Shown in pieces: positions 26,855 to 36,045 of a DNA stretch of 64,000 nt. Numbering within the stretch: position 1 is the first letter of the stretch; each line of letters starts with the position of its first letter. A program made the position numbers and the translations under genes. Source of the stretch: an uncultured Campylobacter sp. (GTDB taxonomy: Bacteria > Campylobacterota > Campylobacteria > Campylobacterales > Campylobacteraceae); assembly GCA_934728065.1 (NCBI GenBank), contig CAKVDW010000010.1, forward strand, positions 1-64,000. The letters run 5' to 3'. Under the pieces are notes generated by a model, which did no database searches, was not told the origin of the DNA, and was given only the letters and a program-made list of their open reading frames with translations.

Positions 26855-27451
26855 TTAAAAAGAAAAAGTATATCTAAGTCCTACGGCATAAGGTTGGCTA
26901 AATTTTTCAGTTACTTTTGAGCCATCATCATCAGTTATATCTTTCTTTTGCTCTAAAAAGCTAAAACGGCTGTAAAGTTCTATGCCGTGTTGTTTGGCAA
27001 TATTTGTTCTAAAACCAAAATTAACGCCCAAATCAACACCGTTAATCGCTTCAGCACCATCTTCCTTAAACTTATGATTTGCATAGCCTAAGCTCAAACC
27101 AGCAAAAGCACCAAGGTCTAAACTATCGCTTGATACAAAATTATAAAGCGCATCAACATTTGCATTTGCGTTCCAAGTGTCGAATTTCGCCGTTCCGCCG
27201 TCTAACTTTTTGCTGCTTGTGCCGTTGTCAAATACACCATAGTATCGAACACCAAATTCAGGGCTGAAGAATTGTTTATAACCAGCTATTGCACCGTATC
27301 TAAAGCCATTACCAGTAATAGCAAATTCCCCTGCTTTAAACTTTACAGCTCCATAGCCACCTTGAACGCCAACAAAAGTGCCACTTTCTTCAGCTACTGC
27401 ACAAGTAGCAACTAAACCTGCAAGAGCAAAGCTCAACATAAATTTTCTCAT
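26855..27451 (-). CDS. Small outer-membrane beta-barrel protein
   Basis: 198 aa from the ATG at 27451 (SD GAAAGGA 9 nt upstream; an earlier in-frame ATG lacks one). Signal peptide MRKFMLSFALAGLVATCAVA, then GTFVGVQGGYGAVKF and alternating amphipathic strands ending YAVGLRYTFSF with a C-terminal Phe, as in 8-stranded OmpA/OmpX-like barrels. Role unknown; candidates are adhesion or envelope stability. The promoter is unusual: a run of seven G lies directly before its TATAAT box, and the mRNA should begin with a stem-loop. Confidence 0.8.
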   Translation of the reverse strand: MRKFMLSFALAGLVATCAVAEESGTFVGVQGGYGAVKFKAGEFAITGNGFRYGAIAGYKQFFSPEFGVRYYGVFDNGTSSKKLDGGTAKFDTWNANANVDALYNFVSSDSLDLGAFAGLSLGYANHKFKEDGAEAINGVDLGVNFGFRTNIAKQHGIELYSRFSFLEQKKDITDDDGSKVTEKFSQPYAVGLRYTFSF

Positions 27452-27475
27452 AAAGAGTCCTTTCAGAATAAATTT

Positions 27476-27495
27476 CTCATTTTTCAAAAAATGAG
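27476..27495 (-). promoter_or_regulatory. Stem-loop in the leader of the barrel-protein mRNA
   Basis: Palindrome CTCATTTTT / AAAAATGAG. With the -10 box at 27504-27509 the transcript should start at about 27497, so the hairpin would be the very 5' end of the mRNA, a place where such structures protect against decay. Confidence 0.45.
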
Positions 27496-27503
27496 TTGCT
27501 AAA

Positions 27504-27517
27504 ATTATAACCCCCCC
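27504..27517 (-). promoter_or_regulatory. Barrel-protein promoter with a G7 tract against the -10 box
   Basis: On the minus strand: AAGT, G7 (27511-27517), T, TATAAT (27504-27509). The G-run occupies the spacer between -10 and any -35 element, so a change in its length would change promoter geometry. Confidence 0.55.
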
Positions 27518-27718
27518 ACTTAAAATAATCTTAAATATTACTTATATTTAGCTTAAATTGAAAAAAATTTCTTCATTTGCTTGTATAAAGAGAATTTTGA
27601 AAAGATTTTTTTGGGTAATGCACTTGAATTTGGCGATTTAACAAGAAACAAAGCATAAATTCATAAAATTTTCTTTAAAAGCACACTTAAATTCAGCAAA
27701 ACTTAAAGTTAAATGTAA

Positions 27719-27724
27719 TACAAT
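27719..27724 (+). promoter_or_regulatory. -10 box of asd
   Basis: TACAAT in AAATGTAATACAATC, 33 nt before the asd ATG. The remaining 27518-27718 is AT-rich with no gene that I can support. Confidence 0.45.
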
Positions 27725-27757
27725 CAAAGCCCTTAAAAACATAAACAAGGACAAACG

Positions 27758-28783
27758 ATGAGTATCAAAGTAGCGATTGTAGGTGCCACAGGTGCGGTTG
27801 GCGAGGAGCTTTTAAATGTTTTGAGTGAGCTTGATTTGCCTGTATCGAGCATTTTGCCGCTTGCAAGTGCCAAGAGTGCGGGCAGTGAAGTGGAATTTAA
27901 GGGCAAACGCTACCGCGTGCAAGAGCTTACCGAAAGCGTGTTTAAAGAAAACCCCGTAGATATAGCCTTTTTCAGCGCAGGCGGTAGCGTGTCGGCTAAA
28001 TTTGCCAAGTTTGCCGTAGATGCGGGTGCGCTCGTCATCGACAACACCAGCCATTTTAGAATGGACAAAGATGTCCCACTTGTCGTGCCAGAGGTCAATC
28101 CCCAAGACATTTCGCAGTGGCAAAAAACAGGTATCATCGCTAATCCAAACTGCTCGACTATCCAAATGGTGCATATTTTAAAGCCCCTTGATGATGCTTT
28201 CAAGCTCACGCGTGTTGATGTAGCCACTTATCAAGCCGCAAGCGGAGCAGGAAAAGAAGGTATGGAGGAGCTTGTGGCAGGTTTGCAAAGCTTTTTTGCC
28301 TTTAAACTCGATGAATTTAAGGCGCAAACCTTTCCGCATACCCTTGCGCTCAATGTTATACCGCATATTGATGTCTTTATGGAGAATGATTACACCAAAG
28401 AAGAGATGAAAATGGTGAATGAAACTCAAAAGATTTTACACAAAAGCCTTGAAGTGAGCGCAACTTGCGTGCGTGTGGGCGTTTTGCGAAGTCATAGCGA
28501 GGCTTTGACACTGCATTTTGAAAGCGAAGTGAGCGCGAAAAAGGCGCGTGAAATTTTAGCCAAAGCCCCAAGTGTCGTGGTTATCGATGAGCCAAAGGAC
28601 AAAAAATACCCTATGCCCCTTTACACAAGCGACACAAACGAAACTTATGTCGGGCGCATTCGTGCTGATATTTACCGCAAAAATGTGCTGCATTTGTGGT
28701 GCGTGGCTGACCAAATCCGCGTTGGTGCGGCGACAAATGCGGTGCGTATAGCCAAAGAATGGCTGAAAATGCAAGGTAAATAG
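27758..28783 (+). CDS. asd: Aspartate-semialdehyde dehydrogenase
   Basis: 341 aa. Reduces aspartyl phosphate to aspartate semialdehyde for Lys, Thr, Met and diaminopimelate synthesis. NADP-binding VAIVGATGAVGEEL at the N-terminus; catalytic Cys in IANPNCSTIQMV; substrate residues in QAASGAGKEGMEEL and HSEALTLHFE. Full length and intact. Followed closely by the YqhA-like gene with its own SD (AAAGGATAAAAA), the same neighbours as in C. jejuni (asd / Cj1022c). Confidence 0.96.
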   Translation: MSIKVAIVGATGAVGEELLNVLSELDLPVSSILPLASAKSAGSEVEFKGKRYRVQELTESVFKENPVDIAFFSAGGSVSAKFAKFAVDAGALVIDNTSHFRMDKDVPLVVPEVNPQDISQWQKTGIIANPNCSTIQMVHILKPLDDAFKLTRVDVATYQAASGAGKEGMEELVAGLQSFFAFKLDEFKAQTFPHTLALNVIPHIDVFMENDYTKEEMKMVNETQKILHKSLEVSATCVRVGVLRSHSEALTLHFESEVSAKKAREILAKAPSVVVIDEPKDKKYPMPLYTSDTNETYVGRIRADIYRKNVLHLWCVADQIRVGAATNAVRIAKEWLKMQGK

Positions 28784-28814
28784 TGCCTTTGCTTTAAATT
28801 TGAAAGGATAAAAA

Positions 28815-29324
28815 ATGTTTGAAAAATTTTTTGAAAAAGCCCTGATGAAATGTCGTATCGTTACGGTTTTGCCTGTGATATTTGGGCTTTTTGGTGCTTT
28901 TGTGCTGTTTTTCATCGCAAGTTATGACATTATCAAGGTCATCATTCACACTTTTGATTATTTCATCTTGCCAAATTCAACCATTGATTTACACGAGGAC
29001 ATAGTCGGGCAAATCATCGGTGCTGTGGATTTATACTTAATGGCGCTTGTGCTTTTTATCTTTTCTTTTGGAATTTATGAACTTTTCATTAGCGAGATAG
29101 AAGAACTCAAACAACACAAACAGTCAAAAGTCCTTGAAGTGCATAGCCTAGACGAGCTTAAAGACAAACTTGCTAAGGTCATTATAATGGTTTTGGTGGT
29201 GAATTTCTTTCAGCGCGTTTTGCAAATGAAACTAAACGGAATGCTTGATATGTCGTATCTTGCAGGCTCTATTTTAGCACTATGCTTGGGGCTTTACTTT
29301 TTACACAAAGGCGGCAAACATTAA
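28815..29324 (+). CDS. YqhA / UPF0114 family membrane protein
   Basis: 169 aa with membrane helices at about 15-37, 68-90, 115-135 and 145-160. FEKFFEKALMKCRIVTVLPV at the N-terminus and FGIYELFISEIEEL are typical of the UPF0114 family. Function unknown. It ends tail-to-tail with htrB; the two stop codons overlap. Confidence 0.88.
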   Translation: MFEKFFEKALMKCRIVTVLPVIFGLFGAFVLFFIASYDIIKVIIHTFDYFILPNSTIDLHEDIVGQIIGAVDLYLMALVLFIFSFGIYELFISEIEELKQHKQSKVLEVHSLDELKDKLAKVIIMVLVVNFFQRVLQMKLNGMLDMSYLAGSILALCLGLYFLHKGGKH

Positions 29325-30202
29325 GCATAAATTTCATTATAAAAGCGTTTAAAGCGTTTGTGAAAGAAAAAATACTCGCTGGGGTGAAAGCTGATGATTT
29401 CTTCGCAGCATTTAGCTTGATACGCGCTTAATTCTTCCTTGCTGTGCGTGCTTGCGTCCATAGGCTCAAAGCAACGCACGGCGTATTTGTCCCCTTTTTG
29501 ATACACAAAGGCTGGCAACAAAACTGCACCCACTTTTTTAGCAATCACACTCGCCCCACAGTTCCAATTTACCTTTTTGCCAAAAAACTCCACAACCACG
29601 CTTTCACTATCTGCGGCATCTTGGTCGGGCAAAATGCCCAGCGTGCGCCCTTTTTTGATGGCTGAAAGCATTTTTTTAGCCCCGCCTACCTTGTCGATAA
29701 GCTCGACATCAAAGTTTTTGGTGCGGTTTTTGATGAGCAAATCGTTCATCAAAGCACTATCAAGCGTCCTTGTAACGATAGAAATAGCCCCAAAATAGCT
29801 CGTATAAATGAAAGGTATCAGCTCCCAGCAACCAAAATGCGCCGTGATGAAAACTATGGTGCGTTTTGACTCAAATGCCCTTTGCAAAATGTCCATTTCA
29901 TCAATGCTTACAAGCTCTTTTATCTCATCTTTCGTGGCGTTTTGTCGTTTTAAAAACTCAAAGCCAAATTTAGCGAAATTCTCATAAATTTCCTTTGTGA
30001 TTTGAGTGATTTCTAACTCGCTTTTTTGCGGAAAACAAAAGCGCAAATTTGCCTTGATGATTTTGCGGTGTTTTGAATTTACAAGATACGCAAAGTGCGC
30101 GATGCCCTTTGAAAGTGCTTTTAAGGCTGAATTTGGCAAAATGAAAACAAAAAATTTTAAGCAAAAATACAAAAAAAGATAAGCTAAATCAACCACTTTC
30201 AT
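29321..30202 (-). CDS. waaM: Lipid A late acyltransferase (HtrB/WaaM)
   Basis: 293 aa. An N-terminal membrane anchor (LAYLFLYFCLKFFVFILP), then the lysophospholipid-acyltransferase-like core: catalytic H-x4-E in TAHFGCWELIPF, IVTRTLDSALMNDL, and LPDQDAADSESVVVEFFG (substrate block). It adds a secondary acyl chain to lipid A. It overlaps the waaC stop by 4 nt, and this pair opens the LOS core locus in C. jejuni too (waaC-htrB). Confidence 0.93.
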   Translation of the reverse strand: MKVVDLAYLFLYFCLKFFVFILPNSALKALSKGIAHFAYLVNSKHRKIIKANLRFCFPQKSELEITQITKEIYENFAKFGFEFLKRQNATKDEIKELVSIDEMDILQRAFESKRTIVFITAHFGCWELIPFIYTSYFGAISIVTRTLDSALMNDLLIKNRTKNFDVELIDKVGGAKKMLSAIKKGRTLGILPDQDAADSESVVVEFFGKKVNWNCGASVIAKKVGAVLLPAFVYQKGDKYAVRCFEPMDASTHSKEELSAYQAKCCEEIISFHPSEYFFFHKRFKRFYNEIYA

Positions 30203-31221
30203 TTCAAAAGTCCCTCACAAAGCGTAAAAATCTCTTTTTCGTCTATGTTTTGTATGCAAAAATCACTCTTATCTATGTGCTTGGTGTCGCTGATATATTT
30301 GCCGCTATCAATTACTTTGTTTATGGGCGTTTGATAGGCGTTGCGGTAGCTTGGAGTCGCTCCAAATATCGTTATGGAGGGCTTGTTTATCGCAAAGGCT
30401 AAATGCGTAGGACCGCTATCGTTGCCGATGATTAAATCACACATTGAGCTAAGTGCTATGAGTTGGGGCAAAGAGAGCTTTGGAGCAAGCACTATGCCAG
30501 CTTTGGCACAATCCTTAATGATGAATTTGCAAGCCTTTTTTTCGCTTTCATTTCCCCAAGCAAGGATAATTTTTGCCCTTTTATAACGAGCAAGCAACAA
30601 GGCGCAAAGTATGCAGTGGCGTTCTTTTGGGTAGTTTTTGTTTGCCGATGATGAGCCTGTGTGAATGAGAATTTTTGGACTTGTTTTTTCAAAATCAAAG
30701 TCAAATTTTAAGGCTAATTTATTTTTTACGCGCTCATCAGCCACAAAACAAGGTTCTTTGCCTAAAATGTCATCTTTGCCAAAGTCTTTTTCCAGCGCAA
30801 AGCCTGTTAAAGCGACATTTCGCAAGATGATATTTTCGCTGTATTTCATAGCCTTTTTGTGCCTATAAAAAAAGCTTGCAAGGCTTTCTTTAAGGCTATT
30901 TTTGTCAAAGCCAAAGGTGTTTGCGCCTACCATTTTAGCAATCACGGCTGATTTTAAAAGCCCTTGCAAATCAACAACTATATCATAGCGGTTTTTGCGC
31001 GCATTAAGCAGGATTTGCAAAACCTTAAAAATTTTTCTATCCTTTAAAGGCAGGGCATAAAGCTTGTTGATGAGTGGGTGCTTTTCTAAAATGCCCTTAA
31101 ATCTCTCATCAACAAACCAGTCTATACTTGAATTTGGGTGCGCTTGCCGAATAAACTGCAAAACAATGCTTGATTGTATAATATCCCCAAGTGCTGAAAG
31201 TCGAATAATGGCAATTTTCAT
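30199..31221 (-). CDS. waaC: LOS heptosyltransferase I
   Basis: 340 aa from the ATG at 31221 (MKIAIIRLSALGDIIQS); the frame begins two codons earlier at a TTG. GT9 family: SALGDIIQS near the N-terminus and the donor-binding IGNDSGPTHLAFAINKPSI near residue 265. It adds the first L,D-heptose to Kdo of the LOS core, using ADP-heptose made by gmhA-hldE-hldD-gmhB further along. Divergent from the exonuclease gene. Confidence 0.94.
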   Translation of the reverse strand: MKIAIIRLSALGDIIQSSIVLQFIRQAHPNSSIDWFVDERFKGILEKHPLINKLYALPLKDRKIFKVLQILLNARKNRYDIVVDLQGLLKSAVIAKMVGANTFGFDKNSLKESLASFFYRHKKAMKYSENIILRNVALTGFALEKDFGKDDILGKEPCFVADERVKNKLALKFDFDFEKTSPKILIHTGSSSANKNYPKERHCILCALLLARYKRAKIILAWGNESEKKACKFIIKDCAKAGIVLAPKLSLPQLIALSSMCDLIIGNDSGPTHLAFAINKPSITIFGATPSYRNAYQTPINKVIDSGKYISDTKHIDKSDFCIQNIDEKEIFTLCEGLLK

Positions 31222-31246
31222 TTGCAAACTTTATATCAAATTTAGC

Positions 31247-31252
31247 TATAAT
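31247..31252 (+). promoter_or_regulatory. -10 box of the exonuclease gene
   Basis: TATAAT in TTTAGCTATAATCAT within the 63-bp gap between divergent waaC and the exonuclease gene. Confidence 0.5.
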
Positions 31253-31284
31253 CATAGCGAAAATTTACAACCAAAAGGCAAAAA

Positions 31285-32364
31285 ATGAGCCAAAATTCAA
31301 AGAAAAAAAATTATATCTGCGTGTTTGACTGCGAGAGCGTGCCTGATGCGGCTTTGATACGCCGTGTTTATGGCTTTGAGGGCGATGATGAAAGCGTAAG
31401 CAAAATGGCACTTGCAGCGCAAAAAGATGAAAGTGGCAACGAGTTTTTGCCCCTGCCTTTTCACCGCATTATCAGCATTTGCGCTGTGATTTGTGATGAA
31501 TTTGGCGCATTTATCAAAGTAAATAAAATCGAGGGCAATTCAGAGCGCGAAATGATAGGCAATTTTTTCGCTTTCATCAACAAATACGAGCCGCGCCTTG
31601 TGAGCTTTAACGGCAAGGGCTTTGATATGCCCGTGCTGGTGCTGCGCGCCCTTAAATACAACATAAGAGCAAATGCTTATTTAGACACTATCACAGACAA
31701 GTGGAACAACTACAAAACCCGCTACAACGAGCAAAGGCATTGCGATTTGTTTGAAAGTCTTGGCGCGTGGCGTGGCGTGCGACTTGACACGGTGTGTGCG
31801 ATGGCTGGGTTGCCGGGCAAATACGACACGCACGGAGATGAGGTAATGCGGCTTTTTTACGCCGATAAACTTGACAAAATCCACGAGTATTGCGAGAGCG
31901 ACACGCTTAATACCTATATGCTTTTCCTAAAATACGAGCTTATCAAGGGAAATTTGAGCGAAGAGGACTATTTGAGCTATCTTAGCTTGATGAGCGAGTA
32001 TATAAAGGCTCACAAAAGAGAGCGAGGCTATGTGCAAATCTTTTCAAACGCCTGTGAAAGCGAAAGCGAAAAAATCATAAACGGTATTTATGATGAAAAT
32101 TTAGGTTTTGGCGTGAAAAGCAAAGGCACAAAAAATGAAAATTCAAATTTGGGGGAAAATTCAGCCCAAGATGATAAAAATAAAGCAAATTCAAATCAAA
32201 ACGCTGATGAGATGGCACAAAATTCAGCGCAAAACACTTTGGCTACAAATGATGAGCCTGATGAAAACGCGCCAAGCTTTGATGAGCTTGTTCAAAGCGG
32301 AGCGTTGAGTTTGGGTGCAAAAAACACCAAAGCCACAAAAAAGAAAAAGAGTGATGAAAGCTAA
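31285..32364 (+). CDS. Predicted PolB-like 3'-5' exonuclease
   Basis: 359 aa. DEDD-type exonuclease of the DNA_pol_B_exo2 type: Exo I CVFDCESVPD (D-x-E), Exo II FNGKGFDMPVLVLRAL, and an Exo III-like HEYCESDTLNTYMLFL near residue 205. It corresponds to the uncharacterised gene beside galE in C. jejuni (Cj1132c). The catalytic domain ends at about residue 255; the last about 100 residues are a low-complexity Asn/Ser/Glu/Lys tail (NLGENSAQDDKNKANSNQN) built from AAATTCAGC-type repeats and ending TKKKKSDES. The tail looks like an added, dispensable extension. Confidence 0.82.
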   Translation: MSQNSKKKNYICVFDCESVPDAALIRRVYGFEGDDESVSKMALAAQKDESGNEFLPLPFHRIISICAVICDEFGAFIKVNKIEGNSEREMIGNFFAFINKYEPRLVSFNGKGFDMPVLVLRALKYNIRANAYLDTITDKWNNYKTRYNEQRHCDLFESLGAWRGVRLDTVCAMAGLPGKYDTHGDEVMRLFYADKLDKIHEYCESDTLNTYMLFLKYELIKGNLSEEDYLSYLSLMSEYIKAHKRERGYVQIFSNACESESEKIINGIYDENLGFGVKSKGTKNENSNLGENSAQDDKNKANSNQNADEMAQNSAQNTLATNDEPDENAPSFDELVQSGALSLGAKNTKATKKKKSDES

Positions 32365-32443
32365 ATTTAAAGGAAAATTAAAAGGCAAAAATTTGAGCGT
32401 AAAATTTTAAAATTTGATTGCGAGGATTGAAAGAAAAAGGTGC

Positions 32444-32449
32444 TAAAAT
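32444..32449 (+). promoter_or_regulatory. -10 box of galE
   Basis: TGCTAAAAT extended -10 (hexamer at 32444-32449), giving a leader of about 240 nt before the galE ATG. Confidence 0.4.
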
Positions 32450-32589
32450 TAAGACAAGCTAAAACGCAAAGTCTAAATTCTAGCTGTTTGTGGGCTGTGT
32501 GAATTTTTGTAAAATTTAAAATTTGCTTACAAGAATTTAAGCACATTAAGCAAGGCACAGGATTTTGAGGCGATTTTTGGGGTTGTGAA

Positions 32590-32660
32590 GCAAAAAGCGA
32601 ACAAGACTAGACAAGTGCAAGTCTGTCGCCGTGAGCTTTTTGCAAACTCCGCAAAAAGCG
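32590..32660 (+). promoter_or_regulatory. Structured leader of galE with two competing hairpins
   Basis: GCAAAAAGCG occurs twice (32590-32599 and 32651-32660) and both copies can pair with GCTTTTTGC (32635-32643), so only one hairpin can form at a time. The distal one (7-nt loop) lies 34 nt before the galE ATG. A smaller AGAC/GTCT stem lies between them. The whole 32365-32693 interval has no convincing ORF. Confidence 0.35.
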
Positions 32661-32693
32661 TCCAAAAGCCAAGCCAAAGAGAAAGGATATGAA

Positions 32694-33686
32694 ATGAAGA
32701 TATTGATTACAGGTGCAGCTGGTTATATCGGCTCTCACACCTTAAAGCAGTTTTTAGAAACAAGCCACGAGATTTTCGTGCTTGACAATCTCAGCAAGGG
32801 CAGCAAAAAAGCCATTGATGCCTTGCAAAATTTGCGAAAATTTAGCTTTTTCGAGCAGGATTTGTGCGATTTTGCGGGAGTAAAAAGGCTTTTTAAAGAG
32901 CATAAATTTGATGCTGTGGTGCATTTTGCGGCGAGTATTGAGGTGTTTGAAAGCACGCAAAATCCGCTTAAATACTATCTTAACAACACCGCAAACACTT
33001 CAAATTTGATTCAAACCTGCCTAGAAAACGGCACAAATAAGTTTATTTTCTCATCAACAGCCGCTGTTTATGGCGAACCGCAAACCCAAAGCGTGAGCGA
33101 AACAAGCCCTTTGCAGCCTATCAACCCTTATGGGCGCAGCAAACTGATGAGCGAGGAGGTTTTGCGTGATGCAAGCCTTGCAAATCCTAGTTTTAAGCAC
33201 TGCATTTTGCGTTATTTTAATGTCGCTGGGGCTTGTATGAGCTATCAAATCGGACAAAACTACCCAAAAGCCACGCTTTTAACTAAGGTGGCGGCTGAAT
33301 GTGCGGCGGGCAAACGCGAGAAAATGTTTATCTTTGGCGATGATTACGCGACAAAGGACGGCACTTGCATAAGGGATTATATCCATGTTGATGACATTGC
33401 AAGTGCGCACTTATCAGGGCTTAACTACTTGCAAAATGCTCATAAAAGCAATGTTTTCAATGTGGGCTACGGACACGGCTTTTCGGTAAAAGAAGTGATA
33501 AACACGATGAAAAGGGTAAGTGGGGTGGATTTTAGCGTGGAAATGGCGAATCGTAGGGCTGGGGACCCTAGCGTTTTAATCGCTGATAATGCTAAAATCA
33601 AATCTTTCACCGAGTGGAAACCGCAATTTGACAGCCTTGAAATGATATGCAAAAGTGCTTATGAATGGGAGCTTAAAGCTAATTAA
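32694..33686 (+). CDS. galE: UDP-GlcNAc/Glc 4-epimerase (Gne/GalE)
   Basis: 330 aa from the ATG at 32694 (SD GAAAGGA), not the frame's earlier initiator 21 codons upstream. Short-chain dehydrogenase fold: NAD-binding ITGAAGYIGSHTLKQF, catalytic Ser/Tyr in FSSTAAVYGE and NPYGRSKLMSEE, RYFNVAGACMSYQIG, and IRDYIHVDDIASAHL. Sequence is very close to C. jejuni Gne, the bifunctional epimerase feeding GalNAc into LOS, capsule and N-glycans. In C. jejuni the pgl genes follow; here a convergent lipoprotein gene follows instead. Confidence 0.94.
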   Translation: MKILITGAAGYIGSHTLKQFLETSHEIFVLDNLSKGSKKAIDALQNLRKFSFFEQDLCDFAGVKRLFKEHKFDAVVHFAASIEVFESTQNPLKYYLNNTANTSNLIQTCLENGTNKFIFSSTAAVYGEPQTQSVSETSPLQPINPYGRSKLMSEEVLRDASLANPSFKHCILRYFNVAGACMSYQIGQNYPKATLLTKVAAECAAGKREKMFIFGDDYATKDGTCIRDYIHVDDIASAHLSGLNYLQNAHKSNVFNVGYGHGFSVKEVINTMKRVSGVDFSVEMANRRAGDPSVLIADNAKIKSFTEWKPQFDSLEMICKSAYEWELKAN

Positions 33687-33705
33687 CGCTTTAAGCAACC
33701 ACGGG

Positions 33706-34104
33706 TTATTTTATGGTTTGTATAAGTTTCCAAGTGCCGTCTATTTTTACTGTATAGAAAGTTTTGTCGATGATTTGTCCATTATTTCCTATACATTCAA
33801 CGACTAGCTCGGTTACTGTATCGCTTATTTCTTTATTTTGCACAATTTTAAATTTCTTTACGCCACCGATTTTTTCAAGCTCTTTTTGAAATTCATCAAA
33901 TTCTTGTTGCACCTTTTCTTCTATGTCTTTAGCACTTATATAGCTTTGAACGCTTGTTGGAACATACACATAAGCTCTTGCCTTTCTTAAATCCTTTTGC
34001 TCTAAGGCTTTTGTATAGTTCTCGCTGATATATTTGGGACTATTTTTAAAGCTACAAGCAGCTAAAAACGCACCCAAAATGGCAACACAAAGTATCTTTT
34101 TCAT
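33706..34104 (-). CDS. Small lipoprotein (DUF4878-like)
   Basis: 132 aa with a lipobox: [17 protein letters not shown], Cys17 the likely lipidated residue. The mature part ([19 protein letters not shown], then a beta-rich end [17 protein letters not shown]) resembles NTF2-like DUF4878 lipoproteins. Last gene of the heptose operon; its ATG overlaps the gmhA stop (ATGA). No role in heptose synthesis is known, so operon membership may simply be positional. Confidence 0.75.
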   Translation of the reverse strand: MKKILCVAILGAFLAACSFKNSPKYISENYTKALEQKDLRKARAYVYVPTSVQSYISAKDIEEKVQQEFDEFQKELEKIGGVKKFKIVQNKEISDTVTELVVECIGNNGQIIDKTFYTVKIDGTWKLIQTIK

Positions 34105-34670
34105 TTTCTCTCCTCATTATCGATAAGCTGGCAAAGGCTGTGTATGCTCAAAATGTGCATTTCTTGGATACGCGCGGTGTCATCGCTTGGCACAACTAAA
34201 TTTATTTCGCACAGCTCATTCATCGCGCCGCCGCCCTTGCCACTAAGCCCTATGCAGTGCATTTTAAGCTCCCTTGCCTTTTTAAAGGCGTTTAGGACAT
34301 TTGGGCTTTTGCCACTTGTGGAAATGCCTATGAGCGTGTCGTTTGCTCGTCCCAAAGCCTCAACCTGCCTTGAAAACACAAATTCAAAGCCATAATCATT
34401 GCCTATTGCTGTAAGTGCCGAAGTGTCAGTGCTTAAAGCCACACCAGCAAGCGCGCCTCGCTCTTTTTTGTAACGCCCGCTAAGCTCTGCTGCAAAGTGC
34501 TGGGCATCAGCTGCGCTGCCGCCGTTGCCACAGATGAGAATTTTGCCACCATTTTTTAGGCATTTGTTTAAAATTTCAGCGATTTTAGCGATTTTTTCAG
34601 GCAAAATTTTGCAACTTTCTTGCCACACCGCCAAATGCTCGCTAAATTCGTTTTCAACAACCTTTGTCAT
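34101..34670 (-). CDS. gmhA: Sedoheptulose-7-phosphate isomerase
   Basis: 189 aa SIS-fold enzyme, first step of ADP-L-glycero-D-manno-heptose synthesis. [34 protein letters not shown] segment (here [12 protein letters not shown]), [14 protein letters not shown] and [14 protein letters not shown] (substrate loop) are all conserved. Overlaps the hldE 3' end by 17 nt. Operon gmhB-hldD-hldE-gmhA-lipoprotein. Confidence 0.96.
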   Translation of the reverse strand: MTKVVENEFSEHLAVWQESCKILPEKIAKIAEILNKCLKNGGKILICGNGGSAADAQHFAAELSGRYKKERGALAGVALSTDTSALTAIGNDYGFEFVFSRQVEALGRANDTLIGISTSGKSPNVLNAFKKARELKMHCIGLSGKGGGAMNELCEINLVVPSDDTARIQEMHILSIHSLCQLIDNEERK

Positions 34671-36045
34671 CTTTTATCCTTTCTATGATTTTACTCGTGC
34701 TAAATCCGTCCTCAAAGTCGATGAGCTGCACCTCGCGCACGATATTTGCGCCCACAACTTCCTTGCCCTCATAGTCCTTGCCCTTTACCAAAATGTCGGG
34801 TTTTAGGGCTTTGATGAGTTCAAGGGGCGTGTCTTCATCAAAAATCACCACAAAATCCACAAAATAAAGGCTTGCAAGCAAACAAGCGCGCTCATAAGCC
34901 TTGTTTATAGGGCGTGAGCTTCCTTTAAGTCTTTTTACGCTTTCATCGCTGTTGAGTCCAACCACGAGCAAATCGCCTAAATTTCGCGCTTTTTCAAGGT
35001 ATTTGATATGCCCAAAATGCAAAATATCAAAGCAACCATTCGTAAAAACAACTTTCTTTTGGGATTTTTCAAGCGCGTTGGCGAGTTCAGCACGGCTTTT
35101 TATCTTAAATTCAAAGCCGTTTTTTTCAAGGCTTTTTATCTCATCAAAGCTCACCGAAACGCTACCTATCTTGCTTACTACCACAGCTGCTGCTTTGTTG
35201 GCTAGCTCACAAGCTTGTAAAATAGGCACTTTCAAAGCTAGACAAAAGGCAAGCACTGAAATCACGCTATCTCCCGCCCCTGTTACATCAAAAACTTCCC
35301 TTGCCTGCGCGGGTGCTATGTGTAAGCTCTCATCAAATAATGCTATGCCAGCTTCTGAAAGCGTGATGAGCGAATACTTTAAATCAAAGTCCTTTTTCAG
35401 CCTTTCTATGCCGATTTTTAAATTCTGTCCGTCTAAATTTGGCACTTTCAAGGCTTCAATGGCTTCTTTTTTGTTTGGCGTTAAAAGCGTTGCGCCTCTG
35501 TATTTGCTGTAATCACTGCCCTTTGGGTCGATAAGCACGGGAATTTTAAGCGAATTTGCCTTTTTGATGACAGCTTGACACACCTTTGGCGTCAAAACGC
35601 CCTTGCCGTAGTCGCTCAAAACGATAGCCTCGTAATCTTTTGCTATTTTGTCAAATTCGCTCAAAAGCTCATCTTCAAGGCTAATTTCCTCAACGCTTTC
35701 ATCATCAAGGCGCAACACCTGCTGACTTTGCGAGATAATGCGGTTTTTCAAAGAGCTTATGCGCCCCTTTTGCACCAGCAACTTACCTTGCAAACGCTCT
35801 TGTAAAAACTTGCCTGCCTCATCATCGCCCACAACGCTTAACGCATAAGCCTTTGCACCAAGACTTTGCAAATTCGCATACACATTTGCCGCACCGCCAA
35901 GCCTTTTGTCGTTGCGTTTAGCGTTCATCACAAGCACGGGAGCCTCAGGACTTACGCGCTTGCAATCACACCAAATGTAATTATCTACCATCAAATCGCC
36001 TATGATTAGGATTTTGGGCTTTTTACCAATTAAAAAATCAAGCAT
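34654..36045 (-). CDS. hldE: Bifunctional heptose 7-P kinase / 1-P adenylyltransferase
   Basis: 463 aa with two domains. Residues 1-315 are a ribokinase-like kinase ([18 protein letters not shown]; anion hole [16 protein letters not shown]). Residues 335-463 are a nucleotidyltransferase ([32 protein letters not shown]). It carries out steps two and four of ADP-heptose synthesis. ADP-heptose and heptose-1,7-bisphosphate are also innate-immune agonists. Frames overlap both neighbours. Confidence 0.96.
   Translation of the reverse strand: MLDFLIGKKPKILIIGDLMVDNYIWCDCKRVSPEAPVLVMNAKRNDKRLGGAANVYANLQSLGAKAYALSVVGDDEAGKFLQERLQGKLLVQKGRISSLKNRIISQSQQVLRLDDESVEEISLEDELLSEFDKIAKDYEAIVLSDYGKGVLTPKVCQAVIKKANSLKIPVLIDPKGSDYSKYRGATLLTPNKKEAIEALKVPNLDGQNLKIGIERLKKDFDLKYSLITLSEAGIALFDESLHIAPAQAREVFDVTGAGDSVISVLAFCLALKVPILQACELANKAAAVVVSKIGSVSVSFDEIKSLEKNGFEFKIKSRAELANALEKSQKKVVFTNGCFDILHFGHIKYLEKARNLGDLLVVGLNSDESVKRLKGSSRPINKAYERACLLASLYFVDFVVIFDEDTPLELIKALKPDILVKGKDYEGKEVVGANIVREVQLIDFEDGFSTSKIIERIKDDKGC

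Noticed and set aside
27812..28915. Several long minus-strand ORFs opposite asd and the YqhA-like gene
   Set aside because: They mirror the higher-GC codons of asd and have no RBS or recognisable domains.
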